From contig JAIRPC010000113.1 of the NCBI GenBank assembly GCA_031257215.1, forward strand, positions 1 to 5,383: DNA of 5,383 bases, in the 5' to 3' direction. The stretch comes from Eubacteriales Family XIII. Incertae Sedis bacterium (lineage in GTDB: Bacteria > Bacillota > Clostridia > Peptostreptococcales > Anaerovoracaceae). Of this stretch, positions 1 to 5,383 are shown piece after piece (position 1 is the first letter of the stretch; each line of letters starts with the position of its first letter). The translations under genes and the position numbers were made by a program. The notes beneath the pieces were generated by a model. It made no database searches and was not told where the DNA came from. It worked only from the letters and a program-made list of their open reading frames with translations.

Positions 1-336
1 TCGGTTTCAATAGACTGCCTGACGCTCTACGCGGCGGACAAGGACTTCGCGAACCAGGTGTCGAACAACGGCATCATCCTGGCGAAGAAAAATGTTGAGG
101 TGGACAAGGACGCGACCGTGTACGACGTGCTGAAAGCGAGCGGCGCGAAGTTCGCGGGCAAGCAATACATCTCGTCCATCAACGGCCTGTCAGAGTTCGA
201 CGCGGGCGGCGAAAGCGGCTGGACCTTCCTCGTGAGCGGCGTGTACTCAGGCGTCGGCGTTACCGTCTACAAGGTCAAGGCGGGCGACGATGTGAGATTT
301 CGCTACACCCTGAACGGCGGCAAGGACGTGCAATAG
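1..336 (+). CDS. DUF4430 (transcobalamin-like) domain protein, C-terminal part
   Basis: The frame is open from base 1 to the TAG at 334-336, giving the last 111 residues of a protein that starts upstream of the window. The fragment matches a DUF4430 domain. An opening strand (SIDCLTLY) is followed by a GIIL segment, a V-Y-D-V-L segment near residues 41-45, then N-G-L-S-E-F-D-A-G-G-E-S-G-W (about 61-74), and a closing Y-K-V-K-x-G-D-D-V-x-F-R-Y-T strand pair. This domain resembles the C-terminal beta domain of transcobalamin and intrinsic factor and usually sits on exported proteins. The stop lies 1 nt before the EcfT start, so the gene is in the ECF operon. The inferred role is extracellular or surface binding of corrinoid for the transporter encoded downstream. 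Any signal peptide, repeats or extra domains are outside the window. The family call is fairly secure; cobalamin binding is an inference. Confidence 0.85.
   Translation, partial: SVSIDCLTLYAADKDFANQVSNNGIILAKKNVEVDKDATVYDVLKASGAKFAGKQYISSINGLSEFDAGGESGWTFLVSGVYSGVGVTVYKVKAGDDVRFRYTLNGGKDVQ
322..326 (+). promoter_or_regulatory. Ribosome binding site for the EcfT gene
   Basis: AAGGA at 322-326 lies 11 nt before the GTG at 338, inside the last codons of the DUF4430 gene. It is a somewhat long-spaced Shine-Dalgarno. It supports the GTG start, together with the 1-nt gap after the upstream stop and the family-typical N-terminus (a P-H-Y-H-P segment just before the first membrane helix). Confidence 0.45.
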
Positions 337-337
337 A

Positions 338-1246
338 GTGACGGGCCGCTACGGAAAAAACCAGCACCACGCTTTTCCGCACTACCATCCCGCCGCGGTG
401 TTCAGCTATATCGCGGCGGCAATCGTCTGCGCCATGCTCACCATGCAGCCCGTGTACGTCATCATCTCGTTCGCGGCGGGGACGGCATACGCCCTCTACC
501 TCGGCGGCGCGCGCGGGTATGCCCTGGGGCTGCGCCCGCTTCTCGCGATGTTCGCGCTCATAGCCGTCATCAACCCGCTGACGAACCACAGGGGAGCGAC
601 GACGCTCTTCGCTCTGGGCGATTACCCGATAACCTTGCAGGCGCTTCTCTACGGGCTGTGCGCGGGCGGCATGCTGATCTGCGTGTTCGTGTGGTTCATG
701 TGCTACCAGCGGCTCATCACCAACGACAAATTCATGTACCTGTTCGGGCGGGCGGCACCAACGTCCTCCATGGTCATATCTATGATCCTGAAATTCGTTC
801 CCGTCATGACCGTCAGGATGCGCGAGATAGCGGACGCGCAGGCGGCGCTCGGGCTGGGCGCAGGCGGAGGCGGGCGAAAAAAAAGCGGGAGCAAGCTCGG
901 CGTGAAAAACGGCGTGCGCGTATCGGGCATACTCATCAGCCGCAGCATGGAGGACAGCATAGAGACTGCGGACTCCATGCGCGCGAGGGGCTACGGCGCA
1001 GGGCCGCGCACATCCTTCTCGCGCTACCGCATAGCGCCGCGCGACATAGCGTTCATAGCCGCGGTGGCTCTGCTGTTCGCCGCGAACGTCTGGTGCATAT
1101 TCTTCTACGGCGAGGTTTCGGGCGGCGGCAGTTTTCGTTTCTTCCCGTTCATAAGCGGCATCAGCGCGAACCCGCTGCCCTACGCGCTATACGCCGCCAT
1201 GCTGCTCCTGCCGCTGATAGACGAGGCGGTGCAACGGCTAAAATGA
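338..1246 (+). CDS. ecfT: ECF transporter transmembrane subunit EcfT (CbiQ family; CbrV-type)
   Basis: This 302-residue membrane protein couples ATP hydrolysis by the ECF ATPases to movement of the S-component. Hydrophobic helices lie at about 21-36, 38-56, 66-82, 99-122, 139-157, 236-257 and 280-298. The long cytoplasmic region between them carries the two short Arg motifs that dock into the ATPase grooves: S-R-S at 201-203 and A-R-G at 216-218, in the context of an E-T-A-D-S-M-R-A-R-G-Y-G segment typical of the family. The length is slightly above the usual EcfT size. A Gly/Lys-rich stretch (about 172-187) precedes the coupling region and contains an A8 run at 877-884. The start is a GTG; the next in-frame ATG would cut into the first helix. 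The gene sits between the DUF4430 gene and the fused ATPase. The family is secure. The assignment to the B12-specific CbrTUV system rests on the neighbours. Confidence 0.93.
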   Translation: MTGRYGKNQHHAFPHYHPAAVFSYIAAAIVCAMLTMQPVYVIISFAAGTAYALYLGGARGYALGLRPLLAMFALIAVINPLTNHRGATTLFALGDYPITLQALLYGLCAGGMLICVFVWFMCYQRLITNDKFMYLFGRAAPTSSMVISMILKFVPVMTVRMREIADAQAALGLGAGGGGRKKSGSKLGVKNGVRVSGILISRSMEDSIETADSMRARGYGAGPRTSFSRYRIAPRDIAFIAAVALLFAANVWCIFFYGEVSGGGSFRFFPFISGISANPLPYALYAAMLLLPLIDEAVQRLK

Positions 1247-1269
1247 CTGATTGTGAATTATTATTATGA
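1243..1269 (+). other. Possible 8-codon coupling mini-ORF between ecfT and the ATPase gene
   Basis: An ATG at 1243-1245 overlaps the ecfT TGA (1244-1246) as ATGA. Its frame reads M-T-D-C-E-L-L-L and stops at the TGA 1267-1269, which overlaps the ATPase ATG (1266-1268), again as ATGA. The three Leu codons are all TTA. No Shine-Dalgarno is visible in the 19-nt gap before the ATPase start, so a ribosome terminating on ecfT could re-initiate here and hand over to the ATPase gene. The geometry is visible in the sequence; translation is inference. The simpler alternative is an A/T-rich unstructured leader that helps initiation at 1266. Confidence 0.35.
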
Positions 1270-2933
1270 ATGTATTTACCGACGACAACACGGCTATATC
1301 CATCAAGGGCTTCTCGTTCGCATACGCCGGCGCGGAGGGCAAGGCGCTGGACGGCATTTCGGCGGACATTGGGCGCGGCGAGCTCGCCCTGCTCTGCGGC
1401 ACATCAGGCTGCGGCAAGACCACGCTCCTTAGAAACCTAAAACCTGAACTCGCGCCAGCGGGCGAAAAAAGCGGCGCCATAGAGGTGTTCGGCAGGAGCG
1501 GGCTATCCCCGCGCGAATCAGCCGAAATCATCGGCTTCGTCATGCAGGATCCTGACAACCAAATCGTTATGGACTCGGTGTGGCTCGAACTCGCATTCGG
1601 GCTAGAAAACCTCGGCGTGCCGCCAGAGGAGATCGGCCTGCGCATAGGCGAGATAGCCGCGTTCTTCGGGATAGAGGGCTGGTTCGGCAAGAGCGTGTTC
1701 GAGCTGTCGGGCGGGCAGAAGCAGATACTGTCGCTCGCGGCGGTCATAGCCATGCAGGCAGAGATAGTCATACTCGACGAGCCGACGTCACAGCTCGACC
1801 CGATAGCCGCGGGGGAGTTCATGCACATGCTGAAACGCGTGAACAAGGAGCTTGGCACGACCGTTATACTCTCGGAGCATCTGCTGGATGAAGTCCTGGC
1901 GGATGTGGACAAGGTTATCTACCTCGAAAACGGACGGACGGAATACTGCGGTACGGGCGCGGGCTTCCCTCAGTTCCTGGCAGCGTCAGCCAAGGGCTAC
2001 GCGGCGGCGCTGCCCGCGCCGACAAGGGCGGCTATGCGCCACGCCGGGCAGACAGGCGAAGCGGGAGAGCCATTGCCGCTGGACGTAAAGCAAGGGCGCG
2101 TATGGCTATCGAACGCCGTAAAATCCGCCGAGGCGCGAGCCGACACGCCGTCAGCTGCCGCAACCACAGTGCCGCAGACCGCCACGCCAAGCATAACAAA
2201 CCCCGCCAGCAAGGCGGCGATTACCGCCAAGGACATATGGTTCCGTTACTCAAAGGGCGAGGACTTCGTGCTGAAAGGGCTAGACACGGAAATCATGTGC
2301 GGCGGGCTGCACATCTATGTAGGCGGCAACGGCAGCGGCAAAAGCACACTGCTGGGCGTACTATCCGGCATCTACAAGCCATTCAAAGGAAAAGTTATCG
2401 CGCCGAAAGATAAAAAGCTGTGCATGCTGTTTCAGGACCCCAAGTCGATCTTCGTCTGCGACACGGTTGCGGACGACCTGCGCGAACACAGCGCGGACAT
2501 CACCGACCGCGACGTAGGGGAGATCGCGGAAAGGCTGCGCATAGGGCAGCTGCTAAGGCGGCACCCCTACGACCTGTCGGCGGGCGAAATGCAGAAAGCC
2601 GCACTAGCGAAGGTTCTGCTGCTGCGCCCTGACATACTGCTGCTCGACGAGCCGATCAAGGGGCTTGACGCTTTCGCCAAACGGGAAATCGGGGACATCC
2701 TCACGGGGCTGAAAGAGTCCGGTGTCACGATCGCGATGGTCACGCACGACATAGAATTTGCCGCCGAGTACGCCGACGCCTGCTCCATGCTGTTCGGGCG
2801 AGCCATCATAGCGAACGGCGGCGCGCGCGAATTTTTCGCGAATAACATGTTCTACACCACGAGCGTCAGCCGCATGACGCGCGGCATACTGGACGGCTGT
2901 GTGCTCGAACGCGACGTGGAGTTGCCGCAATGA
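1266..2933 (+). CDS. Fused two-domain ECF transporter ATPase (EcfA1-EcfA2 in one chain; CbrU-type)
   Basis: This 555-residue cytoplasmic ATPase powers the ECF transporter and contains two complete ABC domains. Domain 1 (about 10-235) has Walker A G-T-S-G-C-G-K-T-T at 45-53, Q-loop Gln94, signature L-S-G-G-Q at 147-151, Walker B ending in D171-E172-P173, and switch His205. Domain 2 (about 318-555) has Walker A G-G-N-G-S-G-K-S-T at 353-361, Q-loop Gln390, a variant signature L-S-A-G-E at 437-441, Walker B D461-E462-P463, and switch His494. All catalytic Glu and His residues are present, so both sites look competent. The linker contains a family-like L-P-L-D-V-K-Q-G-R-V-W-L element (270-281) followed by an Ala/Thr/Pro-rich stretch (about 288-318). 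The length fits tandem ECF ATPases such as YkoD or CbrU. The start is the ATG at 1266, since an in-frame TGA lies at 1254-1256. No Shine-Dalgarno is evident. The stop overlaps the next start by 4 nt. Confidence 0.95.
   Translation: MNVFTDDNTAISIKGFSFAYAGAEGKALDGISADIGRGELALLCGTSGCGKTTLLRNLKPELAPAGEKSGAIEVFGRSGLSPRESAEIIGFVMQDPDNQIVMDSVWLELAFGLENLGVPPEEIGLRIGEIAAFFGIEGWFGKSVFELSGGQKQILSLAAVIAMQAEIVILDEPTSQLDPIAAGEFMHMLKRVNKELGTTVILSEHLLDEVLADVDKVIYLENGRTEYCGTGAGFPQFLAASAKGYAAALPAPTRAAMRHAGQTGEAGEPLPLDVKQGRVWLSNAVKSAEARADTPSAAATTVPQTATPSITNPASKAAITAKDIWFRYSKGEDFVLKGLDTEIMCGGLHIYVGGNGSGKSTLLGVLSGIYKPFKGKVIAPKDKKLCMLFQDPKSIFVCDTVADDLREHSADITDRDVGEIAERLRIGQLLRRHPYDLSAGEMQKAALAKVLLLRPDILLLDEPIKGLDAFAKREIGDILTGLKESGVTIAMVTHDIEFAAEYADACSMLFGRAIIANGGAREFFANNMFYTTSVSRMTRGILDGCVLERDVELPQ
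2918..2921 (+). promoter_or_regulatory. Ribosome binding site for the S-component gene
   Basis: GGAG at 2918-2921 lies 8 nt before the ATG at 2930, inside the last codons of the ATPase gene. With the ATGA stop/start overlap at 2930-2933 it fixes the start and implies translational coupling of the S-component to the ATPase. Confidence 0.7.
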
Positions 2934-3622
2934 AACGACATCCTGTTTCGATAGCCGAAATCATCATGCTCATAGCCGTGCCGGCCGTCCTTTTCATCTG
3001 TGCCAAATACGAAATCGCGGCCGCCGCGCCGCTGACAGCTCTCGTCGCAATATGCTCATTCATTCCATTTTTTGCAAATTTTGAACAGAGCAAGCCGACG
3101 CCTGCGGAGATAATGCCCGTCGTGGTGCTGTCCGCCGCCGCGACGGTAGGCCGCGTCATACTCACGCCCATACCGAATTTTCAGCCAGTGTCCGCGCTCT
3201 GCGTTTTCACGGGGCTGTACTTCGGGCGCAGGAGCGGCTACCTCATGGGCGCGTTCACGGCGCTCATATCGAACATGATACTCGGCCAGGGCATGTGGAC
3301 GCCGTGGCAGATGTACGGGTGGGGCGTGATGGGCTTCGTCGCGGGGGCGTTCGCGGAAAAAGGCGCGCTCCGCCCTGACCGGAAGCTCGGCATCTACATC
3401 TACGGCATAGCCGCGTCGTTCCTCTACGGGCTGTTGCTGGACTCATGGTTCATAGTAGGCTTCATAGCGGACATCAACGCAACAAGCATGGCGGCGGCAT
3501 ACGGCGCGGGCCTAATCATGAACCTCTCCCACATATCATCCACGGTGGTCTTCCTCGCCCTGACCCTGACCCCGCTAGGCAAAAAAATAGAGCGCGTCAA
3601 GACTAAGTACGGGATTGGTTAA
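2930..3622 (+). CDS. cbrT: ECF transporter S-component, CbrT-like (cobalamin/corrinoid)
   Basis: This 230-residue integral membrane protein is the substrate-binding S-component of the ECF transporter. Hydrophobic helices lie at about 8-25, 29-50, 60-74, 87-97, 102-118, 125-141, 153-180 and 186-213. They are followed by a basic tail (K-K-I-E-R-V-K-T-K-Y-G) typical of the family. Diagnostic segments are G-R-V-I-L-T-P-I-P-N-F-Q-P at 74-86 and G-Q-G-M-W-T-P-W-Q-M at 119-128. From memory, the latter W-T-P-W-Q segment marks the S-component group that includes the B12 transporter protein CbrT. The gene overlaps the ATPase stop by 4 nt and is the last gene of the operon. S-component identity is strong. 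B12 as the substrate is a family- and context-based inference supported by the DUF4430 gene upstream; another corrinoid or precursor is possible. Confidence 0.88.
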   Translation: MKRHPVSIAEIIMLIAVPAVLFICAKYEIAAAAPLTALVAICSFIPFFANFEQSKPTPAEIMPVVVLSAAATVGRVILTPIPNFQPVSALCVFTGLYFGRRSGYLMGAFTALISNMILGQGMWTPWQMYGWGVMGFVAGAFAEKGALRPDRKLGIYIYGIAASFLYGLLLDSWFIVGFIADINATSMAAAYGAGLIMNLSHISSTVVFLALTLTPLGKKIERVKTKYGIG

Positions 3623-3793
3623 TGTAACTTGAACGACGCGGCAAAGGCCGTATCGAAAGACGGGCTTGCCCGCCTATGGCTCCGCAAAAAACGGAGGGGC
3701 GTCCCCCGACGCCCCTGCCGCTTGGTTCCCTCCCCGTTTCCCTTGTGGTTTTCTCCCCAGACCTATTTCCACGCCGCGTTTGTGGGAGTCGGA
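3623..3793. other. Convergent intergenic spacer
   Basis: This 171-bp spacer separates two genes that end tail to tail. Besides the terminator at 3686-3716 it contains small GC-rich inverted repeats: CGGG-cttg-CCCG at 3661-3672, and CTCCG/CGGAG at 3680-3684 and 3692-3696 around the A-tract. Frames crossing it are open only because of base composition and show no family resemblance. I see no RNA gene or promoter in it. Confidence 0.6.
3686..3716 (-). terminator. Intrinsic terminator of the minus-strand surface-protein gene
   Basis: Read on the minus strand, a 9-bp perfect stem AGGGGCGTC/GACGCCCCT with a GGGG loop (3716 down to 3695) is followed after three bases by six T residues (complement of the A-run 3686-3691). 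It lies about 80 nt past the stop codon at 3794. On the plus strand the same hairpin is followed by TGCCGC with no T-tract, so it is not a good canonical terminator for the ECF operon. It might still act there as a roadblock or RNA-stabilising hairpin. Confidence 0.75.
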
Positions 3794-5383
3794 TCAACGA
3801 TTGTCCCTTACGGCTCTTGTCTGCGCGATTATGTGTAGCGTTGTCGCCACCTGCACCAACAGCACTACGAGGAACAGGGATGTCCATTTGTCCATGTAGC
3901 CCATTGGCTTCGACATATCCTCCATCAGCACGAACATCACGGAGATGATGGCTGTCGGGATGATGCAGAGCAGCTTCATGAGCTTGCGCTTCCTGTTCTG
4001 CTTCTCGATACCCGCCCTGTAATCGAACCAGTCGCCATGCTCAGCAACCGCGGGCGCCCACGCGTCGCCGGCTTCGACCTCGAAGGAATCGTAGCGTCTC
4101 CTTGCCGTGGCCATCAGCGACACTATCATCATGATGGCGGCCACAACTGTCATTATCAGATTTATGAGCGACCAAACGCCGTCTCTGGACGATTCGAATG
4201 GCACGGACTGGTTTCCGATGACAGCTTCATCAGGCGCGTTGCCATCTGAGAGGTTCATTGACATAGGCGCGGTGCCTACCGCAGGCGTCGCGGCCGCCGT
4301 GTACACGGTGTTGGAAACAACCGAGCTGCCCGCGGGCATCGATGCTGGCGTCAGCGCTGGCGTCAGCGCGCCGCTGGGGCTTCCTGATGGCCCGCCCGAG
4401 GGTGCGGGCGTATTCGGCACTATGTCAGGCGCTATCGGACCGTCGGGCTCGTCAGGTATTATCGGCGTGGCAGGCTCGACCGCGGGGCCTGTCGTATCGC
4501 CGTCGCCCGTGTCCTCGTCCTCGCCGCTGGTATCCTCGTCCTCACCGCCGGGGTTCTCGTCCTCGCCAAGATATTTGTCCGTGACGTAGGTTATGTCCAC
4601 ATTGTTGTAAGCGTTCCCGTAGGGTGAGGTGTATGACGTGCCTACTATATTGGCGTTGTGGAGAAGCGCGTCCGCGTAGTCAGGGTCATCGGCGAGCGCG
4701 TTGGCTATGCTCCATTGGCAGCCCTTGTCGGAAGCGTTGTCCGCGAAGGTCGAATTGTTCGCCCTGATCAGATTGATGTCGTCCGTGTATATGCCTGCCG
4801 TGCTCTTGGCGCTGTTGCCGTTTATCGAGGTGCCGTCTATCGCCACGCCGAGCGCGAGCTTTCGGTTGCTGTATACGTACAGCGCCCCGCCCTTGGTCGC
4901 GTTATTCGATTCGATAACGGAATTTTTGATGTTCAGCCTGGCGTGCCCGCTGTATATGCCGCCGCCGTTGGTCGCGCTGTCATCCGATATAATGCAGTTC
5001 TCTATAATGGCGTCATTGTCGCCGTCAACCGACGCCGCGCCGCCGTATTTCGCGCTGTCGCCCGTGAAGCTGCTGTCCTTGATGGTCAGCGACCCGCCGA
5101 ACACCGACACCGCGCCGCCGTAGCCAGCCGTGGTGTTCGCGGCCTTGTCGCCGTCGAATATACAGCCTGTTATCACGGTGCTTATGTCGCCGCGCGAATT
5201 CACCGCGCCGCCCGCGCCGCTGGCCGTGTTGTTGCTGAAATCCACATTCGTGGCGGTCAGGTCTACCGAGTTCATTACCGCGCCGCCGTTGGTCGCGCTG
5301 TTGCCGCGCAGGCCAGCGTCCTTGATGACGATCTTCGCCGCAGGGTCGCCTGGCGTTTTGACCGCCGCGACGCCGCCCTCAGG
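3794..5383 (-). CDS. Beta-helix repeat surface protein with three-helix C-terminal membrane module, 5'-truncated by window
   Basis: The frame runs from the window edge (5383) to a TGA at 3794-3796, giving the last 529 residues. The true start is beyond the window, because the codons upstream of the ATG at 5275 continue the same repeat. Residues 1 to about 219 form seven or eight turns of roughly 25-30 residues with a recurring I/V-x-x-(C/S)-x-F/I-x-x-(N/D)-x-A-x-x-G-G-A/G pattern, as in right-handed parallel beta-helix and polymorphic-membrane-protein-type repeats. Next come a non-repetitive cap (about 220-271), an acidic repeat (273-293), and a Pro/Gly/Ser/Ala linker (about 300-350). Three hydrophobic helices follow, at about 404-427, 469-487 and 501-521, each pair separated by charged segments. 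No LPXTG motif and no C-terminal beta-barrel are visible. The inferred role is a membrane-anchored extracellular adhesin-like protein; no specific ligand or enzymatic site is recognisable. Confidence 0.85.
   Translation of the reverse strand, partial: PEGGVAAVKTPGDPAAKIVIKDAGLRGNSATNGGAVMNSVDLTATNVDFSNNTASGAGGAVNSRGDISTVITGCIFDGDKAANTTAGYGGAVSVFGGSLTIKDSSFTGDSAKYGGAASVDGDNDAIIENCIISDDSATNGGGIYSGHARLNIKNSVIESNNATKGGALYVYSNRKLALGVAIDGTSINGNSAKSTAGIYTDDINLIRANNSTFADNASDKGCQWSIANALADDPDYADALLHNANIVGTSYTSPYGNAYNNVDITYVTDKYLGEDENPGGEDEDTSGEDEDTGDGDTTGPAVEPATPIIPDEPDGPIAPDIVPNTPAPSGGPSGSPSGALTPALTPASMPAGSSVVSNTVYTAAATPAVGTAPMSMNLSDGNAPDEAVIGNQSVPFESSRDGVWSLINLIMTVVAAIMMIVSLMATARRRYDSFEVEAGDAWAPAVAEHGDWFDYRAGIEKQNRKRKLMKLLCIIPTAIISVMFVLMEDMSKPMGYMDKWTSLFLVVLLVQVATTLHIIAQTRAVRDNR
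4344..4367 (-). repeat. 12-bp tandem duplication in the Pro-rich linker
   Basis: GCTGGCGTCAGC occurs twice head to tail (4344-4355 and 4356-4367). On the minus strand it encodes the A-L-T-P-A-L-T-P doublet of the linker. The unit length is a multiple of three, so copy-number change would keep the frame. Confidence 0.8.
4505..4567 (-). repeat. Three 21-bp units encoding acidic heptapeptides
   Basis: Three consecutive 21-bp units encode G-E-D-E-N-P-G, G-E-D-E-D-T-S and G-E-D-E-D-T-G. A degenerate D-G-D-T-T-G follows. The repeat is a flexible acidic spacer between the beta-helix cap and the Pro-rich linker, with a sequence suggestive of calcium or cation binding. The unit size preserves the frame, so length variation between strains is expected. 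Confidence 0.8.
4960..4980 (-). repeat. 21-bp exact direct repeat, copy A (beta-helix turn)
   Basis: This segment is identical to 5281-5301. On the minus strand both encode the S-A-T-N-G-G core of a beta-helix turn. The copies are 321 bp apart, exactly 107 codons, so recombination between them would delete or duplicate whole turns without a frameshift. Confidence 0.85.
5281..5301 (-). repeat. 21-bp exact direct repeat, copy B (beta-helix turn)
   Basis: This is the partner of 4960-4980, located in the turn just upstream of the internal ATG at 5275. Its presence in the same frame and with the same repeat pattern shows that the coding region continues past 5275 to the window edge. Confidence 0.85.

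Noticed and set aside
658..1269. 203-residue plus-strand open frame inside ecfT
   Set aside because: It is an Arg/His/Ala-rich translation typical of GC-rich shadow frames, while the overlapping frame carries full EcfT features. Only its end (1243-1269) is kept, as a possible coupling mini-ORF.
1238..1912. 224-residue open frame on the minus strand opposite the ATPase gene
   Set aside because: It is antisense to ABC domain 1 with its conserved motifs. The Ser-rich translation has no recognisable domain and reflects the complementary codon composition.
3603..3948. Several short open frames across the convergent spacer on both strands
   Set aside because: They cross the terminator hairpin and the end of the surface-protein gene. 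They have no convincing ribosome binding site and no family resemblance.
4107..4589. 160-residue plus-strand open frame opposite the surface-protein linker
   Set aside because: It mirrors the Pro/Gly/acidic repeats of the real minus-strand gene. The opposite frame has the membrane helices and beta-helix periodicity.
4900..4919. Inverted repeat CGTTAT...ATAACG
   Set aside because: It is six-bp arms around 8 nt inside coding sequence, with no T-tract and no regulatory position; probably chance.
4727..5383. Periodic GC-rich repeats considered as a CRISPR-like or noncoding repeat array
   Set aside because: The periodicity is explained by in-frame beta-helix turns. Unit lengths vary and the repeats are degenerate except for one 21-bp pair.
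3794..5383. Autotransporter or chlamydial Pmp-type outer-membrane protein
   Set aside because: The repeat pattern is similar, but the C-terminus has three hydrophobic helices and charged loops instead of an amphipathic beta-barrel domain.

Overview
The window is GC-rich and densely coding. It holds the 3' end of one gene, three complete genes, and the 3' portion of a fifth gene on the opposite strand. The upper half (1-3622, + strand) is one tightly packed operon for a vitamin uptake system. It contains the C-terminus of a DUF4430 (transcobalamin-like) protein, an EcfT transmembrane coupling subunit, a single polypeptide carrying both ECF ATPase domains, and a CbrT-like S-component. Gaps are 1 nt, 19 nt and a 4-nt overlap. 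This gives a complete dedicated (group I) ECF transporter. The S-component's WTPWQM segment and the DUF4430 neighbour point to cobalamin (B12) or a related corrinoid as substrate. The promoter, any B12 riboswitch and the DUF4430 N-terminus lie upstream of the window.

The spacer 3623-3793 is the only noncoding stretch (171 bp). It contains a hairpin plus T-tract that reads as an intrinsic terminator for the minus-strand gene. No comparable terminator is visible for the plus-strand operon. The lower half (3794-5383, - strand) is the C-terminal 529 residues of a surface protein. It has a right-handed beta-helix of GGA-type repeats, a 7-residue acidic tandem repeat, a Pro/Gly/Ser/Ala linker, and a C-terminal module with three membrane helices.

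The two halves are convergent and need not be functionally linked. The ECF genes form one machine: the S-component binds substrate, EcfT couples it to the two-domain ATPase, and the DUF4430 protein is plausibly an exported or surface corrinoid-handling partner.

The host is probably a monoderm anaerobe, either a high-GC Clostridia-type Bacillota or possibly Actinomycetota such as Coriobacteriia. This is inferred from the group I ECF/DUF4430 pairing and from a surface protein anchored by membrane helices rather than an outer-membrane barrel. Ile codons are often ATA despite the high GC. The taxon cannot be fixed from this window. Most of the content belongs to known families. The least ordinary details are an 8-codon mini-ORF with three TTA codons bridging the EcfT and ATPase genes through ATGA overlaps at both ends, and an in-frame long direct repeat in the surface protein gene.
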